In this document: positions 36,734 to 47,335 of the stretch, in pieces | How positions within the stretch are numbered: position 1 is the first letter of the stretch | How the letters are laid out: each line of letters opens with the position of its first letter | Source of the DNA: Gluconacetobacter sacchari | GTDB taxonomy: Bacteria; Pseudomonadota; Alphaproteobacteria; Acetobacterales; Acetobacteraceae | Length of the DNA stretch: 64,000 nucleotides | Assembly: GCF_014174255.1 (NCBI RefSeq) | Contig: NZ_JABEQJ010000005.1 | Coordinates: 62,001 to 126,000, forward strand | Reading direction: 5' to 3' | Translations under genes and position numbers: made by a program | Notes under the pieces: generated by a model | Seen by the model: only the letters and a program-made list of their open reading frames with translations | The model's database searches: none | What the model was told of the DNA's origin: nothing

Positions 36734-37174
36734 ATGACAGCAGCATTCACCCCTGTCCGTGCCATGACCGGCCCGCCCGTCGCAGCGGTGGACCGGGCGC
36801 GGGCGCATGGCGGCAACAACCCCACCCGGCGCGACGGCAGCGGCAACGGACAGAATTCCGATCCGGACAACCCCGATTCCCCGACCATCGGCGTCGTCGT
36901 CAGGACCCGGCCGCAGACGCGCAAGCCGGCGATGTACAAGGTCCTGATGCTCAACGACGACTACACGCCGATGGAATTCGTCGTCCATGTGCTCGAACGC
37001 TTCTTCCAGAAATCGCGCGAGGAGGCGACGGACATCATGCTGCATGTCCACAAGCGCGGCGTGGGCGTCTGCGGCGTCTTCACGTACGAGGTCGCCGAGA
37101 CCAAGGTGACCCAGGTGATGGATCTGGCGCGGCAGAACCAGCACCCGCTGCAATGCACGATCGAAAAAGACTAG
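36734..37174 (+). CDS. clpS: ATP-dependent Clp protease adaptor ClpS
   Basis: A 146-residue adaptor that delivers N-degron substrates to ClpAP. The core is [28 protein letters not shown], then [21 protein letters not shown]. The Asn/Asp pair and the His of the N-degron pocket are present. About 60 extra N-terminal residues rich in Gly, Asn and Pro precede the core; they could be a flexible ClpA-regulating extension or the true start may be further in. clpA follows after 241 bases. Confidence 0.94.
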   Translation: MTAAFTPVRAMTGPPVAAVDRARAHGGNNPTRRDGSGNGQNSDPDNPDSPTIGVVVRTRPQTRKPAMYKVLMLNDDYTPMEFVVHVLERFFQKSREEATDIMLHVHKRGVGVCGVFTYEVAETKVTQVMDLARQNQHPLQCTIEKD

Positions 37175-37254
37175 CCTCCGTCACCGGCAACGCCCGCGCC
37201 AGGCCGTTGTTTTTAAAGTTCATATCGCGCCACCACGATCGTCCGGCTCCTACC

Positions 37255-37283
37255 GGCGCCCGCGCGCGCGGCGCGCGGGCGCC
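37255..37283 (+). terminator. Perfect 13-bp GC hairpin between clpS and clpA
   Basis: Arms ggcgcccgcgcgc (37255-37267) and gcgcgcgggcgcc (37271-37283) pair perfectly around a three-base gcg loop. The stem is entirely G and C. No T-run follows, so it may pause or attenuate, or protect the clpS mRNA 3' end, instead of fully terminating. clpA starts 132 bases beyond. Confidence 0.55.
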
Positions 37284-37415
37284 CTGCCCCCCGCACCCGC
37301 CGGAACTTTATCGTTCTTTCCACTGGCTTTCCGTCCAAAACACACCAAATATGTTTCTGTTCGACCGGCCCGACCCGTCGGGTTCGTGTCCGGCCCAGGA
37401 AAAGGAGCGTCACGG

Positions 37416-39749
<2,334 letters not shown>

Positions 39750-39768
39750 CCTCCCTGGTCACGGCAAG

Positions 39769-39796
39769 GGGCCGCGCGGCATCCCCCGCGCGGCCC
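39769..39796. terminator. Hairpin terminator after clpA
   Basis: Eleven-base perfect arms gggccgcgcgg (39769-39779) and ccgcgcggccc (39786-39796) lie 20 bases after the clpA stop and are followed by ttccttcc. It sits between the convergent clpA and the DUF3465 gene, so it could serve both strands. Confidence 0.7.
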
Positions 39797-39827
39797 TTCC
39801 TTCCCCCATCCGGGACCCACCGCTTCT

Positions 39828-40286
39828 CTACTGGTAGCGGGTCCCGTTTACGGTGACATACCCCGGCATTCCCCACGTCCGCCCCGTACCATGATGGGTC
39901 CAGTCGATGCCCTGGCTGCGCGGATTGTCGTAGTAATATCGGCCGACAACGTCCACGCTGTCTCCCTTGGCAACCCAGGGCCACCCCGGCGCCGCCATCC
40001 GGTCCAGGTCCGACACGACGCGGATCGACACCCCCTGCCCGACATCGACATAGAAATAGCCATGCCAACCGCTGCGCGTCCGCCGCTCGCGCGACACCGC
40101 GATCACGCGGCCACAGACATGCACCGGCTGGTCCCCGCGCAGCGACCCGGCTTCAAACCCTTGCTGTAGCGCCAGAAAATGCCCGTCGTCGCAGGCCGGC
40201 CCGATCGCCTCCTGCGCCCGGGCGCGCGCCAGCCCCGTCGCCAGCAGGATACAGGCAGCGCCTGCCGCCATCCGCTTCATTCTCAT
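39828..40286 (-). CDS. DUF3465 family secreted protein
   Basis: A 152-residue protein with a signal peptide (residues about 1-23, ending ARA) and a small beta-rich domain. The pattern HVCGRVIAVSRER, HGYFYVDVGQGVSIRVVSDLD and WTHHGTG...GYVTVNGTRYQ matches DUF3465, whose C-terminal Trp-Thr-His region and final residues are conserved. It resembles an OB-type nucleic-acid or sugar-binding fold but the function is unknown. The start ATG overlaps the PPK2 stop by 4 bases, so it ends a three-gene unit SDR - PPK2 - DUF3465. Confidence 0.85.
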   Translation of the reverse strand: MRMKRMAAGAACILLATGLARARAQEAIGPACDDGHFLALQQGFEAGSLRGDQPVHVCGRVIAVSRERRTRSGWHGYFYVDVGQGVSIRVVSDLDRMAAPGWPWVAKGDSVDVVGRYYYDNPRSQGIDWTHHGTGRTWGMPGYVTVNGTRYQ

Positions 40287-41197
40287 GCGTGCCGCCCTTT
40301 CGGCGCCTCTGCTTCCAGTTCCCGGCGCACCACCGCCATGTCGCGGACGATCTCGGGCGCCGGATCGGGCACGGTCAGCTTCAGCCCCTCCAGCGCCTTG
40401 ATGATCGTCTCCATCACCAGCAGCCGCGCCATCCATTTCCGATCGGCGGGAATCGCAAACCACGGGGCTGCGGCCTGGGCCGTGTTCTGGATCGCATCGT
40501 GATAGGCGACGCGATAGGCATCCCAATGCGCGCGCTCCCGCGCGTCCGAGACCGAGAATTTCCAGTGTTTCTCGTCCTGGTCGATCCGCTTGAGAAAGCG
40601 CTTGCGTTGTTCTTCCTTCGACAGGTTCAGGAAGAATTTCAGCACCACCGTCCCCTGCCTCGACAGGTACTGTTCGAAATGCCGGATGTCGCGATACCGC
40701 TCCTCCCAGATCGCGCCATCGCGCAACGGCAGCGGGATCTTCTGCCGCTCCAGCAGTTCGGGATGAACCCGCGTGACCAGCACTTCCTCATAATGGCTGC
40801 GATTGAAGATCCCGATCCGCCCGCTGGCCGGCGCCACCAGATGCTCGCGCCACAGATAATCATGCGCCAGTTCGACCGGCCCCGGCTGCTTGAAAGAGGT
40901 CACGGTCACGCCCTGGGGGTTCACCCCGGACATCACATGCTTGATCATCCCGTCCTTGCCGGCGGCATCCATCGCCTGGAACACCACCAGCAGCGACCAG
41001 GTACCATTGGCGTACAGCAGCTCCTGCAATGCCGCCAGGCGCTTGACCCCCTGGCGCAGCAGATGCTTGCCCGCCGCCTTGTCGATCCCCGCGATCGCCC
41101 CGATCCGGGTCGGATGAGCCGCCAGGTCGAAATGCGCGCCGTCCTCGATCCGGCAACGATCGAGCAGAGTCTTCAGATCAATCGCGTCTTCCGTCAT
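40283..41197 (-). CDS. Polyphosphate kinase 2 family protein
   Basis: A 304-residue P-loop kinase that uses polyphosphate to phosphorylate nucleotides. Walker A is VVFQAMDAAGKDG, and the family motifs GVTVTSFKQPGPVELAHDYLWR and FNRSHYEEVLVTRVHPE follow. The lid segment is FFLNLSKEEQRKRFLKRIDQDEKHWKFS. It is a single-domain PPK2; which nucleotide class (NMP or NDP) it prefers cannot be settled from sequence. The start overlaps the SDR stop by 4 bases. Confidence 0.93.
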   Translation of the reverse strand: MTEDAIDLKTLLDRCRIEDGAHFDLAAHPTRIGAIAGIDKAAGKHLLRQGVKRLAALQELLYANGTWSLLVVFQAMDAAGKDGMIKHVMSGVNPQGVTVTSFKQPGPVELAHDYLWREHLVAPASGRIGIFNRSHYEEVLVTRVHPELLERQKIPLPLRDGAIWEERYRDIRHFEQYLSRQGTVVLKFFLNLSKEEQRKRFLKRIDQDEKHWKFSVSDARERAHWDAYRVAYHDAIQNTAQAAAPWFAIPADRKWMARLLVMETIIKALEGLKLTVPDPAPEIVRDMAVVRRELEAEAPKGRHA

Positions 41198-41952
41198 ACG
41201 TCCAGCCCCCGTGCCACGGCCAGCCCGCCAGCCGCCTGGCAGGTCGGCATCATCTCGATGCGGTTGATGTTGACATGCCCCGGCAGGCCCAGCACCCAGG
41301 CCACGGTCTCGGCGATGTCCTCGGGCTGGATCGGATGCGTATCCTGATACACCGCCGCCGCCTTGTCATCGTCGCGCAGGCGGACATTGCTGAACTCGCT
41401 GCCGCCGCACAGGCCCGGCTCCAGGTTCGTCGCCCGCACCCTGCTCCCCAGCAGATCGCAGCGCAAATTTCGCATGAACTGCGCCACGAACGCCTTGGTC
41501 CCGCCATAGACATTCCCGCCCAGATACGGATAAGTCCCCGCGGTGCTGCCGATCGAGACGATATGACCGCGGTCGCGCGCCACCATGCCGGGCAGCAGGG
41601 CATGGGTGATCTCGACCAGCCCCGCGATATTGGTCTCGATCATCTGCCGCCAGTCCGCGACCGCGCTGTCCTGCGCCTTGCCGATACCCAGCGCCAGCCC
41701 CGCGTTATTGACCAGGACATCCACCTCCCGCCATCCTTCCGGCAGGCTGCCGGGCAGCGCGCGCAGGGCGGCGGTATCGTCCATGTCCAATGCCACCGGC
41801 AGCAACGCCGGCCCCAGCGATCCGGCCAGCGCCTCCAGCCGCTCCCGACGGCGCCCGGTCGCGATTACCCGATAGCCATCGCCCACCAGCCGTTCCGCGA
41901 TCGCCTTGCCGAACCCGGCGGTCGCCCCTGTCACCAAAACAATTCTCGTCAC
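41194..41952 (-). CDS. Short-chain dehydrogenase, YdfG-like (NADP-dependent hydroxy-acid/serine type)
   Basis: A 252-residue SDR if begun at GTG 41952, which has GGAGGG 8 bases upstream; ATG 41967 and ATG 41985 are in-frame alternatives. The cofactor motif is VLVTGATAGFGKAIAERL with ATGRRRERLEAL for NADP preference. NNAGLALG, the catalytic SIGSTAG and YGGTKAFV (YxxxK) follow. RATNLEPGLCGGSEFSNVRL is diagnostic for the YdfG/serine 3-dehydrogenase group. It is the first gene of the SDR - PPK2 - DUF3465 unit. The substrate is a 3-hydroxy acid by family. Confidence 0.9.
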   Translation of the reverse strand: MTRIVLVTGATAGFGKAIAERLVGDGYRVIATGRRRERLEALAGSLGPALLPVALDMDDTAALRALPGSLPEGWREVDVLVNNAGLALGIGKAQDSAVADWRQMIETNIAGLVEITHALLPGMVARDRGHIVSIGSTAGTYPYLGGNVYGGTKAFVAQFMRNLRCDLLGSRVRATNLEPGLCGGSEFSNVRLRDDDKAAAVYQDTHPIQPEDIAETVAWVLGLPGHVNINRIEMMPTCQAAGGLAVARGLDV

Positions 41953-42057
41953 TGTGGCACCCTCCATGCGTTCTTCTGTCGCCAATCTTTAAGCGCCAAT
42001 CCCCCCGGGACCGCAAATCGGCACGGCGCGGTTGCAATGACCGACGGTTCTTGTTCT

Positions 42058-42654
42058 ATGTACACGGTCATGTTTCCTGTCTCCCCCACCTCGGCCGACT
42101 CCCTCACGGGTTCCCTGCTTGTCGCCTCTCCGGCCCTCGCGGACACTCCCTTCGCCCGTACCGTGATCTTCCTGTGCGCCCATGTGCCCGGAGAGGGCGC
42201 GATGGGCCTGATCGTCAATCGCCGGCTGCCGCAACCGGGGCTGGACGATGTATTGGAACGGCTGGGGATCGATCCGGTGCCGCCGCGTCGGCGGATCGCG
42301 CTCTGCGCCGGCGGCCCGGTGGATGGCGGCAGAGGCTTCGTGCTGCACTCCTCCGACTGGGCCGGCGACAGCAGCCTGACGGTCGATGACGGCACCACGC
42401 TGACCGCCAGTCTCGATGTGCTGCGCGACATCGCCGACGGCGCTGGCCCCCGCAACGCCCTGCTGGCACTGGGCCATGCAAGCTGGCGCGACGATCAACT
42501 GGAAGACGAAATCATCCGCCGCAATGCGTGGCTACCGGCCCCGCCCAGCGACGAAATCCTGTTCGGCCTGGACCACAGCACCAAATGGCGCCAGGCCCTG
42601 GCGACCATCAACATGGATCCGCTGCATCTCAGCCATCACGTCGGCCACGCGTAA
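42058..42654 (+). CDS. YqgE/AlgH family protein (DUF179)
   Basis: A 198-residue protein with the YqgE fold. Landmarks are LTGSLLVASPALADTPFARTVIFLCAH, GAMGLIVNRRL, CAGGPVDGGRGFVLHS and LGHASWRDDQLEDEI ending in an RNAWL block. In enterics the family neighbours the yqgF resolvase gene, but here it is alone. Function is unsettled. ATG 42058 is chosen; ATG 42070 is a second possibility. It is convergent with the HAD phosphatase, with stops adjacent at 42654/42655. Confidence 0.92.
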   Translation: MYTVMFPVSPTSADSLTGSLLVASPALADTPFARTVIFLCAHVPGEGAMGLIVNRRLPQPGLDDVLERLGIDPVPPRRRIALCAGGPVDGGRGFVLHSSDWAGDSSLTVDDGTTLTASLDVLRDIADGAGPRNALLALGHASWRDDQLEDEIIRRNAWLPAPPSDEILFGLDHSTKWRQALATINMDPLHLSHHVGHA

Positions 42655-43515
42655 TCAGTCTGCCCAGCGAAAAGATGGCACGCACGCCACCGGCTCCAGC
42701 CCCGCCGACCTAGCTTCCGCCTCTGCCAACGCCCTATCGTCGCCGATCATTTCCTGATGGATGCCACCCATCACCCAGCACCCATCCACGCCCACCGCCT
42801 TGGCCCCACGCATATCGGTAGCCAGCGCGTCGCCCACCGCCAGCACGCGCGCCAGCGGCACGCCAAGCATGCGAAGGACAGGGCCATAAACCTCCGGATA
42901 CGGCTTGCCGATCCAGCGGACCGAACATCCTTTCTGCTCGTACAGGCTGGCCAGCAGCCCCGCACAGATCAGGCGCCGACCGGCACGGATCACCTCCAGG
43001 TCCGGATTGGCGCACACCATCTTCAGTCCGCGCCCGGCACAGGCCTCCAGCAACGGCAGATAAGGGGCAGGGTCGCTCTCGCCCTGCTCCGGGTTTGGTC
43101 CGGTATTCAGGACGAAATCCGCCTCGGCAGGGTCTTCGACCCGCTCCAGATCCAGCCCTTCGAACAGATTATAATCCTTCGGCGCTCCCAGATGCAGCAT
43201 CCGTTTCCCCAGCCCCGCGAACCAGGGATCCGTGCGATCGGACAGCAGCCCGCGCGTATATTCGCCGCTGGTCATCACGCCGTCATACAGATCGTCCGCA
43301 ACGCCCATGCCACGCAGCCCCTCGCGCACCACCGCAACCCGCCGAGGCGCGTTGGATAGCAGCACGACCCGCCGACCCGCCGCACGCAACGCCGCCAGAC
43401 AGTCCCGCGCCCCCGGATAAGGGCTGACACCGTCATGGATGACCCCCCAGAGATCGACGATAAACCCGTCATACCGTACAGCCAGAGGCGCCATGCCATC
43501 GAGGAAATGCATCAC
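42655..43515 (-). CDS. HAD-superfamily class IIA phosphatase, TIGR01459 family
   Basis: A 286-residue HAD hydrolase. Motif I is the family-specific FIVDLWGVIHDG (the nucleophile Asp is the first D, with Trp in place of the usual DxD). Motif II is LLSNAPRR, and motif III/IV is VLAVGDALATDMRGAKAVG. This NagD-like type IIA cap family is common in alphaproteobacteria and resembles sugar or nucleotide phosphatases. The start overlaps the pyrD stop by 4 bases, so it is coupled to pyrimidine synthesis genetically. Confidence 0.9.
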   Translation of the reverse strand: MMHFLDGMAPLAVRYDGFIVDLWGVIHDGVSPYPGARDCLAALRAAGRRVVLLSNAPRRVAVVREGLRGMGVADDLYDGVMTSGEYTRGLLSDRTDPWFAGLGKRMLHLGAPKDYNLFEGLDLERVEDPAEADFVLNTGPNPEQGESDPAPYLPLLEACAGRGLKMVCANPDLEVIRAGRRLICAGLLASLYEQKGCSVRWIGKPYPEVYGPVLRMLGVPLARVLAVGDALATDMRGAKAVGVDGCWVMGGIHQEMIGDDRALAEAEARSAGLEPVACVPSFRWAD

Positions 43516-44579
43516 GCGCTCCCCTTTGCATCGGCCAATGTCTCGAACCCTTCGGCGTTCAGAGCCCGAACGGTCTCGCGTTTCAGGCGCCGCACGATTC
43601 CCGGTCCTTCATAGGCGAAAGCACTGTAGATCTGCACCAGATCGGCCCCGGCGCGCACCCGGTCCACGATATCGGCGCCGGTCTCAATCCCGCCGCAGGC
43701 CACCAGGGTCAATCGACCGGCGGCGATCTGCGCCACGTCGCGCAACACCGCCGTCGCCAGCGGACGTAGCGGGCGTCCCGACAATCCTCCTGCCTCGGCA
43801 GCATGGGGGCTGCGCAACCCGTCGGGCCGCGAAATCGTGGTGTTGGTCACCGTGACACCCTGCGCGCCGCCGGCGATCACGGCCTCGATCACCGGTTCGA
43901 GATCATCGCGGGCCAGATCAGGCGCCAGCTTGACCAGTAGCGGCGGCCGATCGGGATGCGCCTCGCCGATCGCCTCAAGGATGGCCTTCAAGCGATCGGC
44001 CTGCTGCAAGTCGCGCAGGCCGGGCGTGTTCGGCGACGACAGGTTCAGTACGATATAATCGACATAATGCTTCACTCGCCCGACCAACCGGGGATAGTCG
44101 CGCTCGGGGTCGGCACCGTTCTTGTTGATACCCAGATTAGCTCCCACGGGTACGCGCGCGCCGGTACCATTTCCCTTTGCCGGCAGGCGATGCAGCCGTG
44201 CCATCCGGACCGTAAACCGGTCAATGCCCTGGTTGTTGAAGCCCATCCGGTTAATGATGGCCCGGTCCTCGGTCAGTCGGAACAGGCGCGGACGCGGATT
44301 GCCTTCCTGCGCCAACGGCGTCACCGTCCCGGCTTCGACAAAACCAAACCCGATCCGCGCCAGGGGGCGGATCACCTGGGCATTCTTGTCGAACCCTGCG
44401 GCAATGCCGATCGGATTGGGAAAGCGCAACCCCATCGTCCGCACCGACAACGCCGGATCGTCCTGACCAGCCCCACTCCCCAGACCGAGCATCAGAGCAT
44501 TCAGGGCAAGACGATGCGCGTCCTCGGGGTCCAGCCGCCGTACCAGCTTCATCAGCATTTTCGACACGATATCCATCAT
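43512..44579 (-). CDS. pyrD: Dihydroorotate dehydrogenase (quinone), class 2
   Basis: A 355-residue membrane-associated flavoenzyme that oxidises dihydroorotate with quinone. ATG 44579 starts MMDIVSKMLMKLVRRLDPEDAH, the short N-terminal membrane helix pair of class 2. FMN and substrate motifs are NPIGIAAGFDKN, NRMGFNNQG, NLSSPNTPGLRDLQ (catalytic Ser) and ACGGIETGAD. Length is normal. The downstream HAD phosphatase overlaps by 4 bases. The 157 bases to the fumC stop contain no gene. Confidence 0.96.
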   Translation of the reverse strand: MMDIVSKMLMKLVRRLDPEDAHRLALNALMLGLGSGAGQDDPALSVRTMGLRFPNPIGIAAGFDKNAQVIRPLARIGFGFVEAGTVTPLAQEGNPRPRLFRLTEDRAIINRMGFNNQGIDRFTVRMARLHRLPAKGNGTGARVPVGANLGINKNGADPERDYPRLVGRVKHYVDYIVLNLSSPNTPGLRDLQQADRLKAILEAIGEAHPDRPPLLVKLAPDLARDDLEPVIEAVIAGGAQGVTVTNTTISRPDGLRSPHAAEAGGLSGRPLRPLATAVLRDVAQIAAGRLTLVACGGIETGADIVDRVRAGADLVQIYSAFAYEGPGIVRRLKRETVRALNAEGFETLADAKGSA

Positions 44580-44736
44580 GGTCCGATTTTCTGCCGTACA
44601 TCCCCCTGCGTTAAAAGGGTCTTGCGGCAAAAACCCGCCTGACTCCCCAATCCACGCCAAGACAAGAGCCCGATCGAAGATGCCGCATGGGAAAGGGCCG
44701 CCGGATCGCCACCAGCACATATGCGCAACCAGGCTC

Positions 44737-46185
44737 TCACGCGCCGGCTTCGCCGCGCCCTACCATATCCATCGGCCGAACCGAACGGTCGAAGGTTTCC
44801 GCGTCCACCAGCCCGGACCGCAAGGCTGCCTCGCGCAGCGAAAGATCATGCTCCATCGCATCATGCGCGATCGCCGACGCGCGATCATAGCCGATGGCGG
44901 GCGTCAGGGCCGTCACCAGCATCACCGATTCCTCGACATAACGGCGAATCCGCTCAAGATTCAGCCGCGTCCCCTCAACCGAGAAGACCCTGAACGTGCG
45001 GGCTCCGTCCGCCAGTATCCGCAACGAATGCAACAGGTTCGCGATCACCACCGGCCGCATCACATTCAGCTCGAACTGCCCCTGACTGCCTGCGAAGGCA
45101 ATGGCGGCGTCATTACCCAAAATCTGGGTACAAATCATGACCATGGCCTCGCACTGGGTCGGATTGACCTTCCCCGGCATGATCGACGATCCCGGTTCGT
45201 TCGCCGGCAAGCACAGTTCCGCCAACCCGCAACGCGGACCGGAGCCCAGCCAGCGCATATCATTGGCGATCTTCATCATCACCACCGCACAGCCGCGAAT
45301 GGCGGACGATACGCGCACCATCGCATCCAACCCTGCGAGGACCGCGAATTTATTGGGTGCTGTGACAAAAGCGGCCCCAGTCAACTCCGCCAACCGGGCC
45401 GCGATGGCGCGCCCGAAACCCGCCGGCGCATTCAAGCCGGTTCCCACCGCCGTCCCGCCGGCAGCTAATTCCAATACGCTTCCCCGCGCGTCCCGCACGG
45501 CACGCATGGCATCGCGAATCTGGTGCGCCCACCCCGACCATTCCTGGCCGACCGTCAGCGGCACGGCATCCTGTAAGTGCGTGCGGCCGATTTTCACGAC
45601 ATGCTGCCACTCTCGCGACCGGGTCTCGATCAATGCAGCCAGCGCATCCAGTTCCGGCAGCAGGCGCGTATCGATCTCATGCACGGTCGCCACATGCATG
45701 GCGGTGGGAAAGGTATCGTTGCTGGATTGCCCCATATTGACGTCGTCATTGGGGTGGATCGGCGTCTGGCTCCCAACCGTGCCGCCCAGCAACTGGATGG
45801 CGCGATTGGCGATGACCTCATTGACATTCATGTTGGTCTGGGTTCCCGACCCGGTCTGCCAGACGAATAATGGAAAATGCGCGTCCAGCCGTCCATCGGC
45901 GACCTCGTTCGCCGCCTGTATGATGGCGGCAGCCTTCCACTCGGGCAGGCGCCCGGCCTCCCGGTTCACCTGCGCCGCCGCTTTCTTCACCAAAGCATAG
46001 GCCCGACACAGTTCCAGCGGCATCCGGTCGGTGCCGATCGAAAAATGGATCAGGCTGCGCTGAGTCTGCGCGCCCCAATAACGGTCGGCCGCTACCGCCA
46101 CCATACCCAGCGCGTCATGCTCCTGCCGTTCGCCCCGCACGTTCAGACCAACCGGCAGATCGGAATGCAATTGGTATTCGGACAT
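44737..46185 (-). CDS. fumC: Fumarate hydratase class II
   Basis: A 482-residue iron-free fumarase of the TCA cycle. Family motifs are QTGSGTQTNMNVNEVIANRA, NDDVNMGQSSNDTFPTAMH, GRTHLQDAVPLT (catalytic His) and the signature GSSIMPGKVNPTQCEA with the catalytic serine loop. Length and order are normal for FumC. It follows the terminator of the H1-like gene, so it probably has its own promoter in the 46186-46342 gap. Confidence 0.97.
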   Translation of the reverse strand: MSEYQLHSDLPVGLNVRGERQEHDALGMVAVAADRYWGAQTQRSLIHFSIGTDRMPLELCRAYALVKKAAAQVNREAGRLPEWKAAAIIQAANEVADGRLDAHFPLFVWQTGSGTQTNMNVNEVIANRAIQLLGGTVGSQTPIHPNDDVNMGQSSNDTFPTAMHVATVHEIDTRLLPELDALAALIETRSREWQHVVKIGRTHLQDAVPLTVGQEWSGWAHQIRDAMRAVRDARGSVLELAAGGTAVGTGLNAPAGFGRAIAARLAELTGAAFVTAPNKFAVLAGLDAMVRVSSAIRGCAVVMMKIANDMRWLGSGPRCGLAELCLPANEPGSSIMPGKVNPTQCEAMVMICTQILGNDAAIAFAGSQGQFELNVMRPVVIANLLHSLRILADGARTFRVFSVEGTRLNLERIRRYVEESVMLVTALTPAIGYDRASAIAHDAMEHDLSLREAALRSGLVDAETFDRSVRPMDMVGRGEAGA

Positions 46186-46342
46186 GTCGTCCCCCCGTCA
46201 CGTCAGAGTCCACCATCGCGACGTGCCTGCGCCGTCACGAGCCGCCTGCGGCACGGTGCCATCCTGTGCCATGCATCGTCTACCAAATCCCCATCACCAA
46301 TTCGGCACGCGTCCGCCCCACACGTCTCCAGTCAGGCTCAAA

Positions 46343-46381
46343 GAAAAAAGGGCGACACGTCCAAGACGTGCCGCCCCTTTT
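46343..46381. terminator. Hairpin with flanking A and T runs after the H1-like gene
   Basis: Stem gggcg-a-cacgt (46350-46360) pairs with acgtg-c-cgccc (46366-46376) around loop ccaag, with one internal mismatch. An A-rich run at 46343-46349 supplies a T-tract on the minus strand, and cttttc follows on the plus strand. It is placed 37 bases after the stop of the H1-like gene, separating it from fumC. Confidence 0.85.
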
Positions 46382-46417
46382 CAAACGGAACAGTCCAGCG
46401 GCGCAATGCGCCGGACG

Positions 46418-47323
46418 TTATTGGCCGCGTGCCGCCGCAAGACGGGCCAGACGCACCTGCTTGCGCGCCTCGCGCGCCTCGCGCCAGGAATCGACTGCAG
46501 TACGATCTCCTTTTGCCAGACGACGGCTGGTTCCACGCGGGGAAACCGGCGCGACCTTCGCAACAGCCGCCTTTTTGGCGGGCGCCGGCACCTTCGAACC
46601 CTTTGCCGGAACCTTGCCAGCCTTCGCGACGCTCTTCACTGGCTCTTTCGTCACGACCTTCTGCGGCGCGGCCTTGCGGCCGGCGGGTAACTTCGCCTTC
46701 GCGACCGGCTCCTTCACGACGGGCGCCTTCACTTCGAGCTTCGGCGCCACCTTAGCCGACTTCGTCGAGGTTTTAGGCGCCTTTACCGACGCCGGCTTCG
46801 CCTCGGCAACAACGGCGGCACGGGGCTTCACACTCCGTTTCGGTACCTCGACCGGTGCCACGGCAACTTTTCGACGCGGCGGGGCACTCGCCGGCACGAC
46901 CGGCGCCGCCACAGCGGCAACCTTACGCGCCGGAGCCGCCTTGACCGCTATCTTCTTTGCCGGTTTGGCGGGCTTGCGCGCCGACGTCACGGCTTCTTCC
47001 GCGACCGGCCCGACTTTCAATGCCGCGCGCGCCGTTCCGCGTCGCCGCACGGGTGCCGGCACGACAGGCGCGGCAACCGGCTCAGCCGTCACTTTGGTCG
47101 CCTTCGCGGCACGGGGACGACGAACCGGCTTTTCCTCAGCCTTGACCGCGACGGGCGCTGCCACGACAGGGGCCGTTTCAATCTTGGAGGCGATTGCTTT
47201 GGCCTTTCCGCGCCCGCGCTTCACCGGCGGAACATCAGGCGCCACAGGGGCAGGGACCGGCACCACCACCGTCTCGACGTTTTTGCGGGATTTGCGCCGG
47301 GTAGCGTTCGTTTCGTCACTCAT
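46418..47323 (-). CDS. Lysine/alanine/proline-rich histone H1-like protein
   Basis: A 301-residue low-complexity protein. From ATG 47323 (MSDETNATRRKSRKNVETV), nearly the whole length alternates Lys/Arg clusters with Ala, Val and Pro (for example KPAKPAKKIAVKAAPARKV), the composition of H1-like and AlgP-type proteins. The final 40 residues are different: SPRGTSRRLAKGDRTAVDSW, then a helical REAREARKQVRLARL. It is strongly basic and expected to bind DNA non-specifically and compact the nucleoid. No folded domain is recognisable except possibly the C-terminus. A terminator follows, and an AT-rich island lies upstream. Confidence 0.85.
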   Translation of the reverse strand: MSDETNATRRKSRKNVETVVVPVPAPVAPDVPPVKRGRGKAKAIASKIETAPVVAAPVAVKAEEKPVRRPRAAKATKVTAEPVAAPVVPAPVRRRGTARAALKVGPVAEEAVTSARKPAKPAKKIAVKAAPARKVAAVAAPVVPASAPPRRKVAVAPVEVPKRSVKPRAAVVAEAKPASVKAPKTSTKSAKVAPKLEVKAPVVKEPVAKAKLPAGRKAAPQKVVTKEPVKSVAKAGKVPAKGSKVPAPAKKAAVAKVAPVSPRGTSRRLAKGDRTAVDSWREAREARKQVRLARLAAARGQ

Positions 47324-47335
47324 TACTATATGCAA

